From Podochytrium sp. JEL0797 (Eukaryota; Chytridiomycota; Chytridiomycetes; Chytridiales; Chytriomycetaceae): DNA of 19,084 bases. The stretch covers positions 1 through 19,084 of the forward strand of contig JADGJG010000462.1 in assembly GCA_027596195.1 (NCBI GenBank). Reading direction: 5' to 3'. Positions 8,301-14,600 of this stretch are shown here, piece after piece. A program made the position numbers and the translations under genes. The notes under the pieces were generated by a model, which saw nothing but the letters and a program-made list of their open reading frames with translations, was not told the origin of the DNA and ran no database searches. Within the stretch, counting starts at the first letter, position 1. Each line of letters begins with the position of its first letter.

Positions 8301-11300
8301 CAGAGCCTCGTGGTACCCCTCCAAGGTTTGGATACCTCTCAAGTCAAACAACTACAACTCGCGGACCCACTTTGGGGACCACTCGTGAGATTCAAGCTCG
8401 GCGAAGTCCCGAATGATAAAGAAGAGTTCGAAAAACTCACGAAGGCAGGCAATAACTTGATCCTAGACCAGAACGGAATCCTATTTCATGTCTCAGAAAT
8501 CTACACCCAAGTCATCAGACGTCTCCCCGCCCGCATCGCACTTTGCGTCCCCGACGGGATGCGCCGCGCGGTACTCGAAATGATGCATGATGATCTCTAC
8601 TCAGGCCATGTTGGATTCTCTAAGGTAAAACCCACAATCTTCGACCGATTCTATTGGCCCACAATGTACAAGGATTTGAAAAACCACATCGACTCCTGTG
8701 AGACCTGTCAAAAGTCCAACGACAACGCCCGAAAAATCGGCCATATCCACCCGATCCCCATTGGCTCACACCCCTGGGAACGAGTATACGTCGACTTCAT
8801 GGGTCCACTGAGACCTGATGCGGAAGAAAATACATATGTTATGGTTGTCGTTGACACCTTCACCAAATGGGCAGAGGCCGTCCCACTCCCTGACCTCCAA
8901 GGCCCCACAGTCGCTAGAGCCCTAGTGGAACAAGTTTTCTGCCGCACAGGAGTACCTGCGATCATTCACTCTGATAATGGACCACCATTGAACGACGAAC
9001 TGATGTTCTTCCTCAGTCGCGCGTTCGGATTCTCCAAAACCTTCTCAGCCCCATACTGGCCTCGCGCGAACGGACCAGTCGAAAGACTGATCAAGACATT
9101 ATCACAAAATATCCGCGCGTATATCGACAAATACGAACATGACGACTGGAGCACAATTCTCCCTTACGTTCTCTTTGCGTACAGAACGCACGTTCACAAA
9201 ACCACAGGAGAAACCCCATTCTTCATGTACCACGGAAGAGATGCCAGGCTACCCTCAGACATGTTCTTCGGTATAGACCCAGCTGACATCCTCGCAGTTC
9301 CGGTGGGAACCAACAACACCAATCAGACAACCCTGAGCTCGGATATGGCCTTCGAACCACAAGGACATGGACCAGAGCCCGAGACAACCAACAGAACCCA
9401 AACCAAACGAGGACTCGTTCCCCGTGTAGTTGTTTCCACATTCACAAGCATCAACCAGTTCTTAAGCAAACGATGCGGAAACCTTCTTTACGGATACCCC
9501 ACAGAACAGGAACCATACAAAACACTGGCAGATCTTTTTGAACGATTTGATATGGATATTCTGTACCTTGTGATCAACCCGAAAACAAAGATGGTGCCCC
9601 GATACCCACTGCCGAGCAGTTTCTATCTCAAAGATGGAACCCGAATCAATCTCCACAATCACATGTACCGATTGGATCCTACTACACAAAGGCCACTGAT
9701 TACCAACTTCAGACAGAAAGCGAAAAGGCTAGTCATGGTCTACACGCGTAATAAACAAACCCTCGACTTCGGCGATGCCGAGAACGTGGATATGGACACC
9801 GTCTTCGGAAATGAACTCAACCCGGTTCCTCGACTGTTCACAGACAACGCAGGAGTAACCCGGTGCGCTCATAGAACACACAAAGCCGACGGAAGTTTTA
9901 AAGATTCTCTCGAAATCATTATCGACGCAACAAAACCAGAGGTGTTCTGTGCAAATGCCAAACCACTGACCTCAAGAATGACGGGACAATTTGTCCAAAT
10001 CAAACTCCCAGAATACTCAATCGAGACTAACTCCGGAGAAAAATACTCCCTTTACACGTCGGATGACCCCGACTTGATGGAAGTCGAGAGAAATACAGCT
10101 CTGGAAGATAACCCATCCCCCTCAACGGAAGAAGCCAAACGCAATGCCATCGAACGCATGCTTCGCGGACTCCAAATAGCAAACTCCTACGTCCGAGAAA
10201 AAGTGGCGGAAGCACAAGCAGCTCAGTCCAAAAAATCACAAGAAGAAAACAAGGATTCATACACATTCACAAAGGGCGATTCCGCGTGGCTCGCAATCCC
10301 GATCCAAGTCGAAGCACAACGCCTCGGAATCGGAAAGAAGTTCATAGCCAGATGGTCAGGTCCCGTAAGAATAATGGAACAAATCAACCCACAGAGGTAC
10401 GTAGTTATGGAAACATTCCCCGGAAAACAAGTAGCCATGCGAGAAGTCCACAAAAGTTGCCTGAGACCCCTCACGGTCAGATTACCCGTTGATAGCGCCG
10501 AAGAGGCCCTGAAACTCGCTGGAGAAGAATACACGGAAGCATACGCCCGCCTACTAGAGTCTGAGGTCCTCTCACGACGACCCACAGGGAAACAGCAATC
10601 AGCAATTGGAACGCACCCTCTCTTCCTGAAGAAATACGACCCAGACTACGTACCCGAGGAAGAATATAACCCGTTGATGTGGATCGAACACATCAAAGAC
10701 ATAAGACGCGACCCTGTGACAGGAGGATTCCAGTACAGAACAAAGTGGAAATCGTTTAGCAACAAGCACAACACGTGGCAACTTGAAAAAGACATGCCTC
10801 ACGAGTACATCAAAAACTTCTGGGATAACTATGAGGACCAACGAATAGCCAGAAAATGGCGACAATGGTACCAAAAACAACAAGAAGGGACAAAGGACCC
10901 TAAACCACCTCCCAGAGAGCCGCTGGAGACCAAAGAGCCTCAATTGGAGGTCACAACTTCGAAAAAACCTCAGCCAACAAGGATCCGACCCCGGCAGACC
11001 AACTCACCAGTAGTTGACCAAAATGCTGAGCGAGCAGAGCGCATCCGGAGACGGAGTGCACTAAGAACTGAGATCATCGAAGAACCTATTGACACAGAAA
11101 TGGCTGAGGCCACACCAGAAGTGGTCGAGACAGACACTGGCGAGACCACAGAAGACCAGAGGGAACACAATGTTGTTTTAAATCCCAACAGACTAAAACG
11201 CATTGAGAACCCTCTGAAGAAACAAAAAACCTTGCAAGGATCAATCTCTATCGACCCCAACGGTTTTTCGGAACAACCCTCGTTCCACGCCACATACGGC

Positions 11301-11567
11301 GGCATTCGGACACGATCCGGACGAGTCCTCACAGACCAAAGAGACAAAGATGTGCATGCACTCTTAGAATCTAAACGATTGAATGGACATAAGTCAACTA
11401 TTGTTCAAGACCTAAACTTACAACCGGGAAAACATGATGAACCATCCGAAATTTTAAACAAACAAGTCAAGAAACGAATGGCGGATGAGATTAGCAATCT
11501 CTCCTTCGAAGAACTTATGTTCTTCTTCAACGAAAAAGATACACACCAAATCTTACTCTGTACTTGA
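2352..11567 (+). CDS. Gag-Pol polyprotein of a Ty3/gypsy retrotransposon with an internal EEP endonuclease
   Basis: Residues are numbered from the ATG at 2352 (about 3071 aa). Order: Pro/Ser-rich N-terminus with decapeptide repeats (48-107); capsid-like helices (about 180-370); CCHC knuckle (510-522); acidic linker; aspartic protease with DTGAS at 764; RT with YVDD at 1314; RNase H (D1464, E1509, D1534, D1577); EEP endonuclease (about 1670-1948); integrase with HHCC (H2079, H2086, C2116, C2119) and D2148, D2208, E2244; about 277 unrecognised residues; GPY/F-like module near 2668; chromodomain (about 2773-2828); a charged tail to 3071. Gag and Pol share one frame, so the Gag excess made by frameshifting in many relatives must arise otherwise. 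It should make virus-like particles, copy its RNA and insert the DNA. The start is inferred: it is the first ATG after the upstream stop, with G at -3. The frame is open back to 1002. Confidence 0.88.
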   Translation: MREPTTQPSSDSDSDNGGPSPRRVDTPVLNSGSSRLPTLNQYQSSLFDGIPSQTLASNGGHYPPPAYQGGPSTAPMPTDGPRQTSTLNGVPRYTPGLNRGHRFTPMSTGDLPTPPNPPRNPVPPRAPPAGETVTTPLEDFLGNLNLGDNQRLHPRSSRTDFGQTNGDMFRNRSAAAKRISTNVGKLGFSNASPWIQAVERQMESCVGTHLLWSNRDQFLREFVSYVDTVANDRHAEEFIKSAKRFETWTEFMTKFQGIFLDRMHIHQAADSVERFQWTSTDANVEALALENANADLPRNSQKGDTDLIRIFLQNAPKHEARNKLVLAAEFGPQKNLHYNDPLANTTLTDVARFLAKKGLSGNAAPTISNIDVQAIASQLLRMSGTPQSNPQSPLRQPQRLAATPPQQPLSFPPSRPTPTGAVFGKPNVFTQPNETRLQAQKFIPRGIPVNPALLSYPEEYRESLVAFTLEEHDKMLLDGQQELLDDTEVYSFVTQHGLQSDPRKKRTIKCFLCDEDHMIRVCPDLVLFKEFKKQSEITPITPPPSQNNPTPVPQDPKVAESEVAEFRDFLSRRNLIDEMKRTNKEIEIKSLKVVPRPDFLPKDLAEKATLIGPQPQDTFKCAFTVEERIQLPEPKSPKEALPATPPCTKPNWKKELEATQSQPVIHLTSIKTTPDLKDSSSQTKTVAEKSETADSSTQTAEPFVDPNPTPKHIEECDVEVQNDLKESEKLQRSCKTPPPETVRYLVTTVSANVHGSIFPTAVADTGASHGSITIDAFKKLSNRPTLFKFDKPTFCAGVGGRTAILGYCYLKTGFGETSLGSQYSRFSVVESCPRPILLGTPQLSQFKVKMDFETSTFEWTAKGKYREHVFTAPMQFQFSYDPEKTSKVVRLYLEKEITLNPRTEHQVRVIPSHNFSSEWAPKEFHVAGSSTLADRNVQVQNGLYKYENLEKEGTIPVAICSTNSLPIKLPKGAMVGVVTDISSKGYISVDVPETCENNTSLLIDLLIAAHVYNPRDNETFLAALDSDEPLPRAIPFINERKGDASLFTEREKDYSACFHSMYSNKPTEQPEPLHNPIINHESCKDTPQEDKRDYNPEPAGLTVDEIMAKMKLDHVPSLFGSEVLTKLRAAIEDYIGIYDPSVVTGTKRVTPHSIELKPGARVTSANPYPEGLGRREEIFKQIDKMVNDGIISPSRSQFAAPVVLAKKPDGSWRFCVDYRSLNAITVRDSYPLPNINEIWDIVANKHIWSAMDLLSGFWQIDMNEEDKHKTAFISSKGLYEFNKMPFGLCNSPPTFQRAMDMVLAGHKWLFCMVYVDDILVWGSSVDEHIDNLRKIFARLHEYNLKLKPSKCHFFHIDLPFLGHRLSREGIRADPNKLAELANWPYPRTVNELQRFLGFANYFKRFIPKFSQVSLPLYELLQKGKHWNWDDANHGAAFNTLVKELCKDTLLSVPKQGDKLVIECDASGEALGAALYIEDSSGLRAKRKPVAFASRTLSDVEKRYSNTDREGLAVVWAINCFDMHVWEQDFVVETDHSALLSLFKNGALTGRFARWTYALSDYNFELRHLAGKSNVVADCLSRVCLARVSIGPKAERVEAKKRDPSSEPPPLETFTSDEFLEKKHAQALWHNKLTTVLKQLSKRVVTHPRTAESLSTLTRVPKQPKSPESPSLNITSHNVNGIRRALIRFAENTKQEPQNSLRLLEEYLDSQKCSIICIQESRLGKRADKVTKALEDLQNWNHHSCDPRSGHSGVMMLWRKDLNGYAKSHAIPGLADNAQHKSEGRIITLYLGDIAIVNTYVPSGSRDPERQEYKMQFLKDLKTHCEDLRKSHLVFLMGDLNIAPKPEDVSPVVTKEELNTHFVSTITPEEREWFSTMMDNFHDGFRAKHPDTLGATWLMPGINGRDYPFWRIDHILVDNRINAEDFDIRVDTQNPISDHMRIEMNIKLNNVQGFSIPDSIHVDKSNWLDAEQEYHTFVFENASHQSLVVPLQGLDTSQVKQLQLADPLWGPLVRFKLGEVPNDKEEFEKLTKAGNNLILDQNGILFHVSEIYTQVIRRLPARIALCVPDGMRRAVLEMMHDDLYSGHVGFSKVKPTIFDRFYWPTMYKDLKNHIDSCETCQKSNDNARKIGHIHPIPIGSHPWERVYVDFMGPLRPDAEENTYVMVVVDTFTKWAEAVPLPDLQGPTVARALVEQVFCRTGVPAIIHSDNGPPLNDELMFFLSRAFGFSKTFSAPYWPRANGPVERLIKTLSQNIRAYIDKYEHDDWSTILPYVLFAYRTHVHKTTGETPFFMYHGRDARLPSDMFFGIDPADILAVPVGTNNTNQTTLSSDMAFEPQGHGPEPETTNRTQTKRGLVPRVVVSTFTSINQFLSKRCGNLLYGYPTEQEPYKTLADLFERFDMDILYLVINPKTKMVPRYPLPSSFYLKDGTRINLHNHMYRLDPTTQRPLITNFRQKAKRLVMVYTRNKQTLDFGDAENVDMDTVFGNELNPVPRLFTDNAGVTRCAHRTHKADGSFKDSLEIIIDATKPEVFCANAKPLTSRMTGQFVQIKLPEYSIETNSGEKYSLYTSDDPDLMEVERNTALEDNPSPSTEEAKRNAIERMLRGLQIANSYVREKVAEAQAAQSKKSQEENKDSYTFTKGDSAWLAIPIQVEAQRLGIGKKFIARWSGPVRIMEQINPQRYVVMETFPGKQVAMREVHKSCLRPLTVRLPVDSAEEALKLAGEEYTEAYARLLESEVLSRRPTGKQQSAIGTHPLFLKKYDPDYVPEEEYNPLMWIEHIKDIRRDPVTGGFQYRTKWKSFSNKHNTWQLEKDMPHEYIKNFWDNYEDQRIARKWRQWYQKQQEGTKDPKPPPREPLETKEPQLEVTTSKKPQPTRIRPRQTNSPVVDQNAERAERIRRRSALRTEIIEEPIDTEMAEATPEVVETDTGETTEDQREHNVVLNPNRLKRIENPLKKQKTLQGSISIDPNGFSEQPSFHATYGGIRTRSGRVLTDQRDKDVHALLESKRLNGHKSTIVQDLNLQPGKHDEPSEILNKQVKKRMADEISNLSFEELMFFFNEKDTHQILLCT
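2493..2672 (+). repeat. Degenerate 30-bp (10-residue) repeats in Gag N-terminus
   Basis: Six consecutive 10-residue units align in the Gag frame: DGIPSQTLAS, NGGHYPPPAY, QGGPSTAPMP, TDGPRQTSTL, NGVPRYTPGL and NRGHRFTPMS. The consensus is roughly x-G-G-P-R-x-T-P-x-L. Nucleotide similarity between units is also visible. This is probably a disordered Gag segment that grew by slippage. Confidence 0.65.
2880..3480 (+). other. Gag capsid-like region
   Basis: This helical, Trp-rich segment begins after the Pro-rich region (NVGKLGFSNASPWI) and includes FETWTEFMTKFQGIFLDR and an LIRIFLQNAP motif. Ty3/gypsy Gag proteins typically have such a retrotransposon-gag fold with an aromatic W-x2-F/L motif between the Pro-rich part and the zinc knuckle. 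The assignment rests on position and general character, not on a diagnostic motif. Confidence 0.55.
3879..3917 (+). other. Nucleocapsid zinc knuckle (CCHC, shortened spacing)
   Basis: The segment reads C-F-L-C-D-E-D-H-M-I-R-V-C, that is C-x2-C-x3-H-x4-C, one residue shorter than the usual C-x2-C-x4-H-x4-C. A basic stretch (RKKRTIK) comes just before it. The expected role is packaging of the element RNA. The placement between capsid and protease is standard. Confidence 0.75.
4580..4965 (+). other. Aspartic protease domain
   Basis: The active-site motif ADTGAS has its Asp codon at 4641, preceded by a hydrophobic strand (FPTAV). About 70 residues later comes RPILLGTPQL, the position of the ILG strand that follows the flap in retropepsins. 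It would cleave the polyprotein and works as a dimer. Copy 2 has the same Asp at 12068. Confidence 0.85.
5800..6560 (+). other. Reverse transcriptase domain (Ty3/gypsy type)
   Basis: The expected blocks are in order: a basic N-terminal block, SPVV-like FAAPVVLAKKPDGSWRFCVD, DSYPLP, AMDLLSGFWQI with the first catalytic Asp, FNKMPFGLCNSPPTFQR, YVDD (6291-6302), FLGH, and RFLGFANYFKRFIPKFS in the thumb/connection. All three catalytic Asp positions are present, and no stop or frameshift interrupts the domain. Confidence 0.95.
6720..7095 (+). other. RNase H domain
   Basis: Catalytic acidic residues are at 6741 (ECDAS), 6876 (DREGLAVV), 6951 (ETDHS) and 7080 (VVADCLSR). This is the normal Ty3/gypsy RNase H, directly behind RT, which removes the RNA strand and processes the polypurine primer. 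Confidence 0.92.
7359..8200 (+). other. EEP (APE1/ExoIII-like) endonuclease domain inserted in Pol
   Basis: About 280 residues between RNase H and integrase carry the signature set of the exonuclease-endonuclease-phosphatase fold. These are SHNVNGIRR (Asn at 7380), CIQESR (metal-binding Glu, 7506), GHSGVMML, NTYVPSG (Tyr, 7746), GDLNIAP (Asp 7863 and Asn 7869), FWRIDHILV (Asp 8085) and ISDH (Asp 8160, His 8163). By position these match the APE1 residues Asn68, Glu96, Tyr171, Asp210, Asn212, Asp283, Asp308 and His309. The linker before it is Pro/Ser/Lys-rich. The frame is continuous and the motifs are unbroken, which suggests an active nuclease. It reads closer to AP endonucleases than I would expect of a LINE endonuclease, but that needs a tree. 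Confidence 0.88.
8520..9291 (+). other. Integrase: zinc-binding and catalytic core
   Basis: The N-terminal zinc module is H-x6-H-x29-C-x2-C (8586 to 8708) and includes FYWPTMYKDL and CETCQ. The catalytic core has YVDFMGP (Asp 8793), HSDNGP (Asp 8973) and PVERL (Glu 9081). The last two are separated by exactly 35 residues, as in canonical DDE integrases. The core ends with TPFFMYHGRDARLPSD. It should insert the element DNA. Confidence 0.94.
9292..10122 (+). other. Unrecognised ~277-residue insertion in the integrase C-terminal part
   Basis: In typical gypsy integrases the TPF...YGR...P block is followed within a few dozen residues by a helical stretch and the GPY/F module. Here about 277 residues intervene. 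The first 40 or so are Gln/Thr/Pro-rich and probably disordered. The rest looks folded, with KRCGNLLYGYPTEQEPYKTL, DILYLVINPKTK and FYLKDGTRINLHNHMYRLDP. No catalytic motif known to me is visible. The usual helical segment then resumes at EEAKRNAIERML. Confidence 0.6.
10250..10490 (+). other. GPY/F-like integrase C-terminal module
   Basis: FTKGDSAWLAIP, GKKFIARWSGPVRIME and QRYVVME follow the usual GPY/F pattern (K-F-x-x-R-W-x-G-P-x-x-I ... Y), with V in place of Y/F after GP. The module ends at VHKSCLRPL. In chromoviruses it contributes to integrase multimerisation. Confidence 0.72.
10668..10838 (+). other. Chromodomain
   Basis: The pattern is W-I-E-H-I ... GFQYRTKWKSFSNKHNTW ... YIKNFWDNY, with Trp codons at 10680, 10746, 10776 and 10821. 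The Y-x-x-K-W and N-T-W cores and the final FW match the chromodomain fold (aromatic cage and C-terminal helix). It would direct integration towards marked chromatin. It is somewhat divergent: the usual W-x-P-x-x-N-L is replaced by W-Q-L-E-K-D-M. Confidence 0.75.
10839..11564 (+). other. Long charged C-terminal tail of Pol
   Basis: About 240 residues follow the chromodomain. There are basic patches (RIRPRQ, RIRRRSALR, RLKRIENPLKKQK, IRTRSGR) that could serve as nuclear localisation signals, an acidic block around EEPIDTEMAEATPE, and a final segment LSFEELMFFFNEKD. No domain was recognised. The basic RTRSGR-type end is common in retroelement Pol tails. Confidence 0.5.
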
Positions 11568-11588
11568 TGGGACAAGTACCCTGACTTC

Positions 11589-11598
11589 AAAAAAGGGG
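11589..11598 (+). promoter_or_regulatory. Polypurine tract (plus-strand primer)
   Basis: AAAAAAGGGG lies 21 nt after the stop codon and just before a TGT-starting LTR. This is the usual place and composition of a retrotransposon polypurine tract. Five nt (CCAGA) separate it from TG. Confidence 0.65.
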
Positions 11599-11603
11599 CC
11601 AGA

Positions 11604-11657
11604 TGTCGGAATCTACACCAAAATAGACCCTTATTTTGATATTCCAACGATAAGTTC
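11604..11657 (+). repeat. 3' LTR fragment (first 54 bp)
   Basis: It starts with TGTCGGAATC right after the polypurine tract, as expected of an LTR with a TG terminus. It is cut after 54 bp, where the sequence changes to internal Pol-linker sequence at 11658. No second LTR exists in the window to confirm the limits, so the call rests on position, the TG start and the preceding tract. Confidence 0.5.
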
Positions 11658-14600
11658 AAAGGATCCAATTACCTGAACCAAAATCCCCAAAAGAAGTCCT
11701 CCCGGCCACCTCCCCATGCACCAAACCCAATTGGAAGAAAGAACTTGAAGCCACACAAAGCCAACCCGTAATCCACTTGACCCCGACCAAAACGACACCG
11801 GATTTGAAGGATTCAAGCAGTCAAACGAAAACTGTCGCCGAAAAATCCGAAACCGCCGATTCATCGACACAGACAGCGGAACCTTTCGTCGACCCGAATC
11901 CAACCCCAAAACATATAGAAGAATGTGACGTAGAAGTCCAAAACGATTTGAAAGAGTCGGAGAAACTCCAAAGATCCTGTAAAACCCCACCACCCGAAAC
12001 TGTTCGATACCTGGTGACAACAGTCTCAGCAAATGTGCACGGCAGCATTTTTCCAACGGCTGTCGCAGATACGGGTGCAAGCCACGGATCCATTACCATC
12101 GACGCCTTCAAGAAACTGTCAAACCGCCCGACACTCTTCAAGTTCGACAAACCCACGTTCTGTGCCGGCGTCGGCGGAAGGACTGCAATCCTCGGATACT
12201 GTTACTTGAAGACAGGATTCGGAGAGACATCTCTCGGATCTCAATACTCCAGATTCTCAGTCGTGGAAAGCTGCCCGAGACCCATCCTTCTCGGAACGCC
12301 ACAACTCAGCCAATTCAAAGTCAAAATGGATTTCGAAACAAGCACTTTCGAATGGACTGCAAAAGGAAAATACAGAGAACATGTGTTCACGGCGCCGATG
12401 CAATTTCAGTTTTCGTACGACCCAGAAAAGACTTCGAAAGTGGTTCGCCTTTACTTGGAAAAGGAAATCACTCTGAATCCCCGCACTGAACACCAAGTCC
12501 GCGTCATACCCTCTCATAACTTCTCAAGCGAGTGGGCACCAAAAGAATTCCATGTGGCAGGCTCGAGCACACTTGCCGACCGAAATGTTCAAGTCCAGAA
12601 CGGACTGTACAAATACGAGAACCTTGAGAAAGAAGGAACCATCCCGGTGGCAATCTGTTCCACAAATTCATTACCAATAAAGCTACCAAAAGGTGCCATG
12701 GTTGGCGTGGTTACCGACATCAGCTCGAAGGGATACATCTCAGTTGACGTCCCAGAAACGTGCGAGAACAACACCTCATTGCTCATTGACCTCCTGATCG
12801 CAGCACACGTATACAATCCCCGTGACAACGAAACTTTCCTGGCTGCGCTTGACTCAGATGAACCTCTTCCCCGCGCCATCCCATTCATCAATGAACGAAA
12901 AGGAGACGCTTCGCTATTCACAGAACGGGAAAAAGACTACTCCGCTTGTTTCCACAGCATGTATTCCAACAAGCCCACGGAACAACCAGAACCGTTGCAC
13001 AATCCAATCATTAACCATGAAAGCTGTAAGGACACGCCACAAGAGGACAAACGCGATTACAACCCCGAACCAGCGGGTCTGACTGTAGATGAAATCATGG
13101 CCAAGATGAAACTAGATCACGTCCCCTCCCTCTTCGGCTCGGAGGTTCTCACGAAGCTCCGTGCAGCAATTGAAGATTACATTGGAATTTATGACCCTTC
13201 GGTGGTCACAGGGACAAAACGGGTCACCCCACACTCGATTGAACTCAAACCCGGAGCCCGAGTCACTTCCGCTAACCCGTACCCCGAAGGGCTCGGCAGA
13301 CGAGAAGAAATCTTCAAGCAAATCGACAAAATGGTGAATGATGGAATCATCAGCCCATCGCGATCACAATTCGCTGCACCAGTGGTACTCGCAAAGAAAC
13401 CAGACGGCTCTTGGCGTTTTTGCGTAGACTACCGCTCCCTGAATGCCATCACAGTCAGAGACTCATACCCACTCCCGAACATCAACGAAATCTGGGATAT
13501 TGTTGCCAATAAACACATCTGGTCCGCAATGGATCTCTTGTCAGGCTTCTGGCAGATTGACATGAATGAAGAAGACAAACACAAAACAGCATTCATCTCT
13601 TCGAAAGGACTATATGAGTTCAACAAGATGCCGTTCGGTTTGTGCAACTCCCCTCCCACATTCCAACGGGCAATGGACATGGTCCTTGCCGGACATAAAT
13701 GGCTGTTCTGCATGGTGTACGTCGACGACATCCTCGTTTGGGGATCGTCCGTTGACGAGCACATTGACAATCTCCGAAAAATCTTCGCGCGACTCCATGA
13801 ATACAACCTGAAGCTGAAACCATCCAAGTGCCACTTCTTCCACATTGACCTGCCATTCCTGGGACATAGACTGAGCCGAGAAGGAATCCGTGCAGACCCA
13901 AACAAACTAGCCGAACTTGCCAACTGGCCCTACCCCAGGACTGTTAATGAACTACAACGCTTCCTGGGCTTCGCAAACTACTTTAAAAGGTTTATCCCAA
14001 AGTTTTCGCAAGTCTCACTCCCGTTATACGAGCTCCTTCAGAAGGGAAAACATTGGAATTGGGACGACGCTAACCACGGTGCCGCTTTCAACACCCTCGT
14101 AAAAGAACTGTGCAAAGACACCTTACTCTCAGTCCCGAAACAAGGCGACAAACTTGTCATTGAATGCGATGCCTCAGGCGAAGCTCTCGGCGCAGCCCTC
14201 TACATTGAAGATTCTAGTGGACTCCGTGCTAAACGAAAACCTGTTGCATTCGCGTCAAGAACTCTCTCAGACGTAGAGAAACGATACTCCAACACGGACC
14301 GTGAGGGACTCGCCGTGGTCTGGGCAATCAACTGTTTCGATATGCACGTGTGGGAACAGGACTTTGTCGTTGAAACGGACCATTCGGCCCTCCTGTCCCT
14401 CTTTAAAAATGGGGCCCTTACGGGCCGGTTTGCCAGATGGACCTATGCCCTCTCTGACTACAACTTCGAATTAAGACACTTAGCCGGAAAATCCAACGTC
14501 GTCGCTGACTGCCTGTCTCGAGTTTGCCTTGCCAGAGTCAGCATCGGCCCAAAGGCGGAACGAGTAGAAGCAAAGAAGAGAGACCCTTCCTCCGAACCCC

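Larger units (their letters stand above)
1811..11657 (+). mobile_element. Ty3/gypsy-type LTR retrotransposon, long copy (5' LTR not found, 3' LTR cut)
   Basis: It carries an intact Gag-Pol frame, then a polypurine tract and the first 54 bp of a 3' LTR. The order protease, RT, RNase H, integrase places it in Ty3/gypsy (Metaviridae-type) rather than copia, where integrase precedes RT. A C-terminal chromodomain and GPY/F-like module are chromovirus traits. The left limit is uncertain: the LTR start sequence seen at 11604 does not recur between 1 and 2400, so the 5' LTR is either missing, replaced by host sequence, or begins before the window. The absence of stops over 9 kb indicates a young or recently active copy. 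Confidence 0.8.
4231..11657 (+). repeat. 7427-bp direct repeat, unit 1
   Basis: This stretch is repeated immediately downstream at 11658-19084 with an offset of exactly 7427 bp. It begins in the Gag-Pol linker (AAAGGATCC) and ends 54 bp into the 3' LTR. Confidence 0.97.

Noticed and set aside
1002..11567. One continuous 3521-codon protein starting at 1002
   Set aside because: The frame is open, but over 1458-1810 the codons are atypical and a neighbouring frame joined by a good intron is better. There is no ATG between 1811 and 2351, so Gag-Pol most simply starts at 2352.
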